DNA of 18,894 bases, taken from positions 1 through 18,894 of the forward strand of contig JADFOP010000040.1 of NCBI GenBank assembly GCA_022562795.1, written 5' to 3'. This document shows positions 1 to 5,314 of the stretch, in pieces (position 1 is the first letter of the stretch; each line of letters begins with the position of its first letter). Made by a program: the position numbers and the translations under genes. The notes under the pieces are model-generated. The model was not told the origin of the DNA. It made no database searches and saw only the letters and a program-made list of their open reading frames with translations. Source of the stretch: Nitrospinota bacterium (GTDB lineage Bacteria > JADFOP01).

Positions 1-172
1 AGAGCTTCTTTTTGCCAAAAAGGAACGTGGGGCGGTGGAGGTCCACCAGGATACCCTCGAGCCGGTGTGACAACGGAAGGACCACCTGCCTGCTGGCTGC
101 TTCCGCCCGGCCGGCAACCAAAAAGAGGACGGCGGCAAAGAGGACCGATACTGTAATTGACCGTTGCAGCAT
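1..172 (-). CDS. Exported protein, N-terminal part only (runs off the left edge)
   Basis: An open frame starts at ATG 172-170 on the minus strand and stays open for 57 codons to the window edge. The first residues form a textbook Sec signal peptide: MLQRS, a hydrophobic core (ITVSVLFAAVLFLVAG), then RAEA/A as a probable signal peptidase I site after about residue 25. The visible mature part starts ASRQVVLPLSHRLEG and ends FLFGKKKL. An exact TATAAT lies 29-34 bases upstream of the ATG, so a start here is credible, although the ribosome binding site (AGGG) is weak. The protein should be exported to the periplasm or cell surface. I do not recognise the family from this fragment. It is divergent from nrdJ across a long intergenic region. 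Confidence 0.6.
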   Translation of the reverse strand, partial: MLQRSITVSVLFAAVLFLVAGRAEAASRQVVLPLSHRLEGILVDLHRPTFLFGKKKL

Positions 173-561
173 ATACAACCCTGGGAGGAAAAGTCCCCCG
201 ATTATACCCGACTGCAGCGGACGGCCACAAGGGCGGCGCCTCTCCGATAACGGTCTTCAACCCCGCCTGGTGGGCCTCTGGGCCGACGGGCTAGCAGTCT
301 CGCTCCGCAACACACCAAATGCTAAATTATAAAACGCTGTTATATTTTTTATTGGGCCTTGAGCTAAAGAGGGGGGTTTCCCAGGGAAGATGCTTCTCAA
401 TACGTGAACCTGGCCCCTTGCAATCCCGCAACGCCTTTCAAATGGGGCTATTACCAGGGACTCGCCAAGCGCTAATCTTTGCAAATATTAAATATGAATA
501 TCCATAATTACTCACCTAGCCGTCAACGCCTATGAAAAAACGAAAAAATCGCACTTTTCTC
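173..561. other. Intergenic stretch without a recognisable gene
   Basis: Apart from the minus-strand promoter at 201-230, nothing here looks coding. The short open frames on both strands have no ribosome binding site, no motif and low-complexity or arginine-rich translations. The part from about 315 to 560 has several AT-rich tracts, unlike the GC-rich genes around it. Confidence 0.5.
201..230 (-). promoter_or_regulatory. Sigma70-type promoter for the exported protein
   Basis: On the minus strand an exact TATAAT lies at 206-201. A partial -35 match, TTGTGG, lies at 230-225 with an 18-base spacer. The predicted transcript start is about 20-25 bases before the ATG at 172. The -10 is strong and the -35 is weak. 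Confidence 0.5.
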
Positions 562-590
562 TTGACAGCCCAACATATTGTGTTTAATCT
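562..590 (+). promoter_or_regulatory. Promoter for nrdJ
   Basis: An exact TTGACA at 562-567 is followed by TTTAAT at 583-588 (15-base spacer) or TAATCT at 585-590 (17-base spacer). An alternative pair is TGTACA 590-595 with TATAAA 613-618, spacer 17. Both arrangements overlap the NrdR-like boxes. The distance to the predicted nrdJ start at 881 implies a leader of roughly 260-290 nt. Confidence 0.5.
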
Positions 591-615
591 GTACATGCTA
601 CACCAAATAGAGTAT
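568..615 (+). promoter_or_regulatory. Two tandem NrdR-like boxes upstream of nrdJ
   Basis: The 16-base NrdR consensus is ACACWATATATWGTGT. Box 1 at 568-583 matches 13 of 16 positions, with a perfect right half (ATATTGTGT). Box 2 at 600-615 matches 12 of 16, with a perfect ACAC left end. The boxes start 32 bases apart, about three helical turns, which is the spacing known for functional NrdR box pairs. They overlap the promoter elements. NrdR is the zinc-ATP-cone repressor of ribonucleotide reductase genes. Position, spacing and downstream gene all agree, so regulation by NrdR is a strong inference. Confidence 0.65.
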
Positions 616-880
616 AAAGCTAGGAAAAGGTTCCACAGTTCATCAACAGAATTTTCACCACTACGCCCCGCTGGAAGTCCCGGTGAGGCGGTCAGAAAGG
701 GGCTTTTGCACAGAAGGAGTTGCGTAGCAGGGTCGCGCAATGGTGTTTATCCCCCAGTGGTGTCAAACTAGGGCTTTAAGAGCTATCAAGGTATGGTCGC
801 CCAGTGGGTAGTGCTAGGCAAAGCGGCCTGAAAGACGGCGTTTATAAAGCATAACAACCACCGATCGAGGAGCAGCGTTT
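616..880 (+). other. Long nrdJ leader, no gene seen
   Basis: The stretch between the promoter and the nrdJ ATG holds no convincing coding sequence. It has small self-complementary pieces, for example TTGCG...CGCAA around 719-740, so it may fold. I found no match to a cobalamin riboswitch, and a B12-dependent enzyme would not be expected to carry one. The nrdJ ribosome binding site, GAGGAG, lies near its 3' end at 867-872. Confidence 0.35.
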
Positions 881-1006
881 ATGAGTCCCGCAGAGAGGCT
901 AAGGCAGGAGTTGCTCAGTGCGGAGGGCACTAGTGGGAGCAGCGCACCTGACTCGAACGAGCAGGGAGGCGGCATCGGGGAGGACGGCTCACCGACCTGC
1001 CGCTGA
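881..1006 (+). other. nrdJ: Probable 5' part of nrdJ in another frame (apparent frameshift)
   Basis: An ATG at 881 lies 8 bases after a good ribosome binding site (AGGAG, 868-872). It opens a frame starting MSPAERLRQELL that ends at TGA 1004-1006. The main nrdJ frame, one base earlier, is open from 952 and encodes LTDLPLTENSIAVLV just before the GTG at 1024. That peptide resembles the conserved start of class II reductases (L-[ST]-E-N-x2-x-VL...RYL). One missing base, for example in the GGGG at 977-980, would join the two frames into one protein of about 796 aa. The cause could be a sequencing error or a true mutation. Confidence 0.6.
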
Positions 1007-1023
1007 CGGAGAACTCCATCGCA

Positions 1024-3270
1024 GTGCTCGTCAGGCGTTACCTGAAAAAGGACGAAGCTGGGGCCCCCACCGAGCGGCCCGAGGATATGTTCCGCCGGGT
1101 CGCCGAGAACGTGGCCGAGGCCGACCGCAGGTACAAGGCCACCGACGAGGAGGTCGCCGTCACAGCCGAGGCCTTCTACCAGCTCATGACGAACCTGGAG
1201 TTCATGCCCAACTCCCCCGCCCTCATGAACGCCGGAAGAGACCTTCAGCAGCTCTCGGCCTGCTTCGTCCTGCCCATCGACGACAACATGGAGAGCATAT
1301 TCGAGACGCTCAAAGACGCGGCCCTCATCCACAAATCTGGCGGCGGGACGGGCTTTAGCTTCTCACGCCTGCGCTCCAAAAACAGCAGGGTCCGCACCAC
1401 CCACGGGATCGCCTCGGGGCCTGTCTCGTTCATGAAGGTCTACGACAACGCCACCCAGGAGATCAAGCAGGGCGGCACCCGCCGTGGGGCCAACATGGGC
1501 ATCCTCCGGGTGGACCATCCCGACATCATCGACTTCATCACCTGCAAGGCCGACGGCGGGATTATCAACTTCAACATATCCGTGGCGATGACCGAGGGCT
1601 TCATGGAGGCGGTCGAACGCGACGAGGAGTACGACCTGCTTGACCCCAACACCCAGGAGGTTGTCAAGCGCCTGAGCGCCCGGAAGGTCTTCGACCTCAT
1701 CGTCAACCTCGCCTGGAAGACGGGCGACCCGGGCATCGTCTTTCTCGACCGCATCAACCGGGACAACCCGACCCCGCTGGTCGCCGAGATAGAGGCGACC
1801 AACCCCTGCGGCGAACAGCCGCTGCTGCCCTACGAAAGCTGCAACCTCGGCTCCATCAACCTGGCCAAGATGCTTCGGACCATAAACGGCACCTGGGAGT
1901 TCGACTGGGGGAAGCTCCGCCGCACGGTGCACCGCTGCATCCTCTTCCTCGACAACATCATCGACATGAACAACTACCCCCTGCCCCAGATCGAGGAGAT
2001 GACCAGGGGCAACCGGAAGATCGGCCTCGGAGTGATGGGCTTCGCCGACGCCCTCATCATGCTGGGGATCCCCTACAACAGCGAGCGGGCCCTGGAGTGC
2101 GGCGAGGAGATCATGAGCTTCGTCCAGACCGAGGCCAAGGCCGCCTCGGTGGACCTGGCCTCCCGGAGGGGCAACTACCCCTTCTTCGTAGGCTCGACCC
2201 ACGAGGCCGACGGCCTCAAGCTCATGCGCCACACGACGGTCACCACCATCGCCCCCACCGGCACGATTTCCATCATCGCCTGCTGCTCGAGCGGAATCGA
2301 GCCGCTCTTCGCCGTAAGCTACGTCCGCACCGTCATGGACGGCACGCGGCTCGTGGAGGTCAACCCCCTCTTCCTCGAGGTGGCCACCGAAAGGGGCTTC
2401 TACTCCGAGGAGCTCATGGCGAAAATAGCCGAGCGCGGCTCGGTCGTGGGGCTCTCTGAGGTGCCTGAAGACGTACAGCGCCTCTTCGTAACCTCCCACG
2501 ACCTTGAGCCGATGGACCACATCAAGATGCAGGCGGCCTTCCAGAAGCACACCGACAACGCTGTGAGCAAGACCGTCAACATGCGCCACGACGCCCCGCC
2601 CGAAGAGGTCCGCGAGGTCTACCGGTACGCCTACGAGAACGGCTGCAAGGGGGTGACGGTCTTTCGCGACGGATGCAAGGGCGGCGAGCAGGTCCTCTCA
2701 ATCGGTACGACCCCCAAGGCCGAGGACGCCCTGGAGGACAACGGCGAGCCGGCCCTTGGGACCGGCACCACCCCCAAGGCGCGGCCCGACGTGACCCGAG
2801 GGACCACCCGCTCCATCATGACCGGCTGCGGGAAGATGTACGTCACGATCAACGAAGACGAGCACGGGGTGCCCTTCGAGCTCTTCAACTCCATCGGCAA
2901 GGCCGGCGGCTGCGCCTCGGCCCAGAGCGAGGCCATCGGGCGGCTCGTCTCCCTGGCGCTCCGAAGCGGGGTCAACCCCGAGGTCATAGTCAAGCACCTG
3001 AAGGGCATCTCCTGCCACCTGCCCGTGTGGCAAAACGGGATGAAGATTCTCTCGTGCGCCGACGCCGTCGGCAAGTCCCTCGAGATGTATCTCGTGAACA
3101 AGGGGGCCTCGGCGGGGGCTTCCCCAGGCCTCCATCAGATGGCGACCCCCCTGCCTCTGTCGGCCACCGATGGGCTCGTCCGCTCGACCTGCCCCGACTG
3201 CGGCGGGGGCCTAGTGCACGAAGAAGGATGCGTCGTCTGCCACGGATGTGGCTATAGCGAGTGCTTCTAA
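1024..3270 (+). CDS. nrdJ: Adenosylcobalamin-dependent (class II) ribonucleoside-diphosphate reductase
   Basis: Reduces ribonucleotides to deoxyribonucleotides with a radical made from adenosylcobalamin, so it needs no oxygen and no small subunit. The radical and redox residues are present: C80 (SACFVLP), then N260-P-C262-G-E264 and C273 (SCNLGSINL). The N, C, E, C spacing matches that of the Thermotoga NrdJ active site. The C-terminus has the redox or zinc cysteine tail C723-x2-C726...C736-x2-C739-x2-C742...C747. A linker before the C-terminal domain carries GTTPKA twice, 20 residues apart. Numbering is from GTG 1024. This is probably not the true start, because conserved sequence continues upstream and a better ATG with ribosome binding site lies at 881 in another frame. 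NrdR-like boxes upstream suggest control by NrdR. Confidence 0.95.
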   Translation: MLVRRYLKKDEAGAPTERPEDMFRRVAENVAEADRRYKATDEEVAVTAEAFYQLMTNLEFMPNSPALMNAGRDLQQLSACFVLPIDDNMESIFETLKDAALIHKSGGGTGFSFSRLRSKNSRVRTTHGIASGPVSFMKVYDNATQEIKQGGTRRGANMGILRVDHPDIIDFITCKADGGIINFNISVAMTEGFMEAVERDEEYDLLDPNTQEVVKRLSARKVFDLIVNLAWKTGDPGIVFLDRINRDNPTPLVAEIEATNPCGEQPLLPYESCNLGSINLAKMLRTINGTWEFDWGKLRRTVHRCILFLDNIIDMNNYPLPQIEEMTRGNRKIGLGVMGFADALIMLGIPYNSERALECGEEIMSFVQTEAKAASVDLASRRGNYPFFVGSTHEADGLKLMRHTTVTTIAPTGTISIIACCSSGIEPLFAVSYVRTVMDGTRLVEVNPLFLEVATERGFYSEELMAKIAERGSVVGLSEVPEDVQRLFVTSHDLEPMDHIKMQAAFQKHTDNAVSKTVNMRHDAPPEEVREVYRYAYENGCKGVTVFRDGCKGGEQVLSIGTTPKAEDALEDNGEPALGTGTTPKARPDVTRGTTRSIMTGCGKMYVTINEDEHGVPFELFNSIGKAGGCASAQSEAIGRLVSLALRSGVNPEVIVKHLKGISCHLPVWQNGMKILSCADAVGKSLEMYLVNKGASAGASPGLHQMATPLPLSATDGLVRSTCPDCGGGLVHEEGCVVCHGCGYSECF

Positions 3271-3304
3271 AGGTTTATCAAGGAGGGAGAGGGAGGATAA
3301 GCAG

Positions 3305-3604
3305 TTGCCAAAGAAACGTGACCCTCACGACAGGAAGGTGAGAGCAATAGCCAAACAATACAAAGATTTAGGATATGACGTTAAGGCGGATTTACCGACC
3401 TACGATAAACCCGACCCCATTGGTAAAGGCAGCCATATTCCGGACGTACACGCAAAGAACCCGCGGGGTGATGAGGTTATCGTAGAGGTTGATACGCCTG
3501 GAACTGAAGACTCCGATCAGCTTTCCGCCTTTAGGAGAAGCGCTGCTCAGAGGGGTGCAGAATTCAGGCACGAAATTGTAAAGCCAAGAGGAAAGAAGAA
3601 GTAA
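3305..3604 (+). CDS. Small PD-(D/E)xK-nuclease-like protein, function unknown
   Basis: I chose TTG 3305 because GGAGG at 3292-3296 lies 8 bases upstream and the protein then begins MPKKRDPHDRKVR. A longer GTG start at 3248 would overlap nrdJ. The 99-aa product is basic at both ends and ends PRGKKK. Its centre reads IPDV (P46-D47), then VIVEVDT (E61-V-D63). This resembles the D...E-x-K core of restriction-endonuclease-like folds, except that the usual lysine is an aspartate. A nucleic-acid-binding or nuclease-related role is inference. Base composition is visibly richer in A+T than nrdJ or pepA, which suggests a separate origin. It follows nrdJ by 34 bases but need not be functionally linked to it. 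Confidence 0.6.
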   Translation: MPKKRDPHDRKVRAIAKQYKDLGYDVKADLPTYDKPDPIGKGSHIPDVHAKNPRGDEVIVEVDTPGTEDSDQLSAFRRSAAQRGAEFRHEIVKPRGKKK

Positions 3605-3663
3605 GTCGATAATGTCCGGCTAAACCCTGGTCTACCAGGTGCAGCGTCCCACCCAACGCCCGG

Positions 3664-3698
3664 CCCCGGCTCCCCGCATCCCTCCTGGGGAGCCGGGG
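3664..3698. repeat. Perfect 12-bp inverted repeat (possible terminator or transcript-end hairpin)
   Basis: CCCCGGCTCCCC at 3664-3675 pairs perfectly with GGGGAGCCGGGG at 3687-3698 around an 11-base loop. It lies after the small nuclease-like gene and before the repeat protein. No T-run follows on either strand, so intrinsic termination is uncertain. It may act as a 3'-end stabilising hairpin. Confidence 0.55.
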
Positions 3699-3724
3699 AG
3701 GGCAACGTTGCTAAAGGTGAGGGC

Positions 3725-4012
3725 ATGAGCAAGGTCTATAAGACGCTCCACCACCCCGTCGGAAGCTATTCGATGCCCTGGTTCGAAATCAAAGGGGGCA
3801 AACTGTACCCCACGCCAGGCAATCCGGAATGTAAAAACAACAATAACTCCCCGTGGTTTGAGGTCAAGGGGAGCGAAATCTACCCCACCGCCCACCATCC
3901 CCAAGGCCACCAGCGGCTCCCCTGGTTCGAGATCAAGGGGAATAAAATCTATAAAACCCTCCACCACCCAAGGTACGAACCCTCCCCGTTCTTTGAGATA
4001 AGGGACCGGTAA
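3725..4012 (+). CDS. Four-repeat beta-type protein, function unknown
   Basis: This 95-aa protein is almost entirely four copies of one unit of 21-25 residues. The unit pattern is [VLI]Y[KP]T-x-[HG][HN]P, then 4-8 variable residues, then P[WF]FE[IV][KR] and usually G. The copies begin at V4, L27, I52 and I75. There is no signal peptide or membrane segment, so it is probably cytoplasmic. Alternating aromatic and charged residues suggest beta hairpins that could close as a fourfold-symmetric ring; this is inference. The ATG follows AAGGTGA at 3714-3720. It sits between a perfect hairpin and a cluster of palindromes, with no close partner gene. I recognise the repeat style from uncharacterised bacterial proteins but know no function. 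Confidence 0.65.
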   Translation: MSKVYKTLHHPVGSYSMPWFEIKGGKLYPTPGNPECKNNNNSPWFEVKGSEIYPTAHHPQGHQRLPWFEIKGNKIYKTLHHPRYEPSPFFEIRDR

Positions 4013-4106
4013 GCCAAATATCCCAAAATCAGCTCCGCCAGGCCAAGGGGCCGGGCGGTGGGGTGTCTTTGGGGGGCAAATTAAAGATATTGCTTCCAAC
4101 GAGTAG

Positions 4107-4135
4107 GGGACAGTCCGCCTCAGGCGGATTGTCCC
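4107..4135. repeat. Palindromic hairpin containing CCGCCTCAGGCGG
   Basis: GGGACAGTCCGCC at 4107-4119 pairs with GGCGGATTGTCCC at 4123-4135. This gives a 13-bp stem with one G-T wobble and a 3-base loop. The centre is CCGCCTCAGGCGG at 4115-4127, a near-copy of CCGCCTAAGGCGG found at 4194-4206 and 6937-6949. It looks like a dispersed intergenic repeat. Confidence 0.6.
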
Positions 4136-4191
4136 TGTCCGCGGGTATGAAGGGCGGGTCGCTTTTCGAAAGGCTAAAAGGCCAGACAGCC

Positions 4192-4208
4192 ATCCGCCTA
4201 AGGCGGAT
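4192..4208. repeat. Short palindrome, second copy of the CCGCCTAAGGCGG repeat
   Basis: ATCCGCCT at 4192-4199 and AGGCGGAT at 4201-4208 form an 8-bp inverted repeat. The core CCGCCTAAGGCGG (4194-4206) recurs exactly at 6937-6949. Confidence 0.6.
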
Positions 4209-4234
4209 CCCTACAGGAAGGACTGCAAAAAGGT

Positions 4235-4258
4235 GTCGGGGTCAGGGGCGACCCCGAC
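4235..4258. repeat. Hairpin with 9-bp perfect stem
   Basis: GTCGGGGTC at 4235-4243 pairs with GACCCCGAC at 4250-4258 around a 6-base loop. It is the third of four hairpins packed between the repeat protein and doxX. No coding function is seen here. Confidence 0.5.
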
Positions 4259-4272
4259 TACCCGGGATGTAG

Positions 4273-4293
4273 GGACAGGGTTTAGCCCTGTCC
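4273..4293. repeat. Hairpin just downstream of doxX
   Basis: GGACAGGG at 4273-4280 pairs with CCCTGTCC at 4286-4293 around TTTAG. The sequence CCCTGTCCGCGG that ends it also occurs at 4133-4144, next to the first hairpin, so the two are probably related repeat ends. It lies 5 bases beyond the doxX stop and could help end that transcript, but there is no T-run. Confidence 0.5.
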
Positions 4294-4298
4294 GCGGC

Positions 4299-4757
4299 TC
4301 ACTTCGCCCAGCGGCGGCCGCGTCGTTCCCATCGCGCCTGCATCACCGCGTCAAACGAGGCCGGGCCTGCCCCGGCGATGAGGAGCGCCAGGGCTGAGCC
4401 GAGAAGCGCCAGGGTGTACTCGATGCCTCCGGGCAGAAAGAAGGCGCCCCAGTGGACCCCGAGCATGGCGACCAGCATCACAACCGCGATGTTGAGCGCC
4501 CCGAACCGGGTGAAAAGTCCTATCAGGACCAGCAGGCCCCCGAAGAACTCCCCGCCTGATGCCAGAGAGGCCCAGAGCATGCCGGGCGTCAGCCCCAACT
4601 TGGTCGCGAACAGCTCTGCGGTCGCCTTCAGCCCCTTACCGCCAAAGCCGCCGAAGAGCTTCTGCGCCCCGTGGGCCATGAAGATGACGCCGAGGGAGAC
4701 CCGAAGCGGAATTGTCCACCACCCCGCTTTGGTCTCAACCAGTTTTAGCTTGAGCAC
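4299..4757 (-). CDS. DoxX family integral membrane protein
   Basis: A 152-aa protein with about four hydrophobic helices and the typical DoxX opening: a basic N-terminus, then a helix around residues 15-31 with LRVSLGVIFMAHGAQKLFGGFGG, then FGGLLVLIGLFTRFGA. The C-terminal tail is basic (RWERRGRRWAK). DoxX-like proteins sit in the inner membrane and are linked to redox or stress functions in some species; the substrate here is unknown. The start is GTG 4757, preceded on the minus strand by GGGGAGGAG at a suitable distance. It is transcribed alone, opposite to its neighbours. Confidence 0.85.
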   Translation of the reverse strand: MLKLKLVETKAGWWTIPLRVSLGVIFMAHGAQKLFGGFGGKGLKATAELFATKLGLTPGMLWASLASGGEFFGGLLVLIGLFTRFGALNIAVVMLVAMLGVHWGAFFLPGGIEYTLALLGSALALLIAGAGPASFDAVMQARWERRGRRWAK

Positions 4758-4897
4758 CGGCTCCTCCCCTCGTCCTGCCCTCTTGTCTGAGATGCATCAA
4801 GAATACCCCGATACTAATTCAACTCCGGCCTTTTGGGAAGAGCCGTTCCTCAACTCTTGGCCACTACAAGACCCCTCCCGAAGCTTGCGCCTCGTGC

Positions 4898-4903
4898 TAT
4901 AAT
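4898..4903 (+). promoter_or_regulatory. Exact TATAAT -10 box
   Basis: TATAAT lies 42 bases before the ATG at 4946. No good -35 is present at 16-18 bases upstream, so promoter strength is uncertain. It is the best candidate promoter for the small cysteine-rich protein. Confidence 0.4.
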
Positions 4904-4945
4904 CGGCTCCCGATCACAAGCGACCTTCCGTAAGGAGACCCGTAA

Positions 4946-5224
4946 ATGGAATATCCCGAGTGCTTCAGTGATATGGGCCACAAAATTTACTGCCTCGGCT
5001 ACGATCCGGCCGCCGATGGCATGAGCGACGAGCATCGGTCCGAGGCCGTCCGCCGGGAGGCTATCGCCTGTCACGCCTGCCCGGTCTTCGACCCCTGCTG
5101 GAAGATCTCTTTGAACAGCGGGGTGCACGGCAGCGAGCTCAACGTTGCCGAGAGGCTCACCGGCATCGAGGGCGCCCTTGGCGGCCGAGGCCCCAATTCA
5201 ACAGGCTTCGGCAGGTTGCATTGA
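4946..5224 (+). CDS. Small cysteine-cluster protein with WhiB-like spacing
   Basis: The 92-aa product has five cysteines: C6, C16, then C42-x2-C45-P-V-x3-C51-W. The run CxxCPVxxxC followed by a hydrophobic residue is the spacing of the [4Fe-4S]-binding segment in actinobacterial WhiB proteins, with one or both of C6 and C16 as possible further ligands. The WhiB G[VI]WGG turn is not seen, although GVHGSE at about 59-64 lies in the equivalent place. No basic DNA-binding tail is present. A small Fe-S or zinc protein is likely; a redox sensor role is inference. AGGAG at 4933-4937 is 8 bases before the ATG. It lies just upstream of pepA, which has its own promoter-like sequence. Confidence 0.7.
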   Translation: MEYPECFSDMGHKIYCLGYDPAADGMSDEHRSEAVRREAIACHACPVFDPCWKISLNSGVHGSELNVAERLTGIEGALGGRGPNSTGFGRLH

Positions 5225-5245
5225 ACGTCCGGCCCGAATCATCAC

Positions 5246-5272
5246 TTGACAGGGCCCGACCGACCGTATATT
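5246..5272 (+). promoter_or_regulatory. Promoter upstream of pepA
   Basis: TTGACA at 5246-5251 and TATATT at 5267-5272 are separated by 15 bases, slightly short. The site lies about 40 bases before the pepA GTG. Confidence 0.45.
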
Positions 5273-5314
5273 CAAAGACATATCCACGCCTTATAAAACC
5301 GGAAGGAGGTAGCC

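Noticed and set aside
12-332. 106-aa plus-strand frame at the left end
   Set aside because: It lies opposite the signal-peptide gene and its promoter and translates to low-quality arginine-rich sequence.
628-642. DnaA-box-like TTCCACAG near the nrdJ promoter
   Set aside because: It lacks two bases of the TTATCCACA consensus and stands alone.
616-880. Cobalamin riboswitch or group I intron in the nrdJ leader
   Set aside because: No B12-box or intron core motifs could be found, and the B12-dependent enzyme is not the expected target of such a switch.
1363-2589. 408-aa open frame on the minus strand inside nrdJ
   Set aside because: It is antisense to a certain gene in GC-rich DNA, has a histidine/valine/glycine-rich composition and no motif or ribosome binding site.
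4063-4272. 69-aa frame between the repeat protein and doxX
   Set aside because: It runs through the palindromes and has no ribosome binding site or family match; non-coding repeats explain it better.
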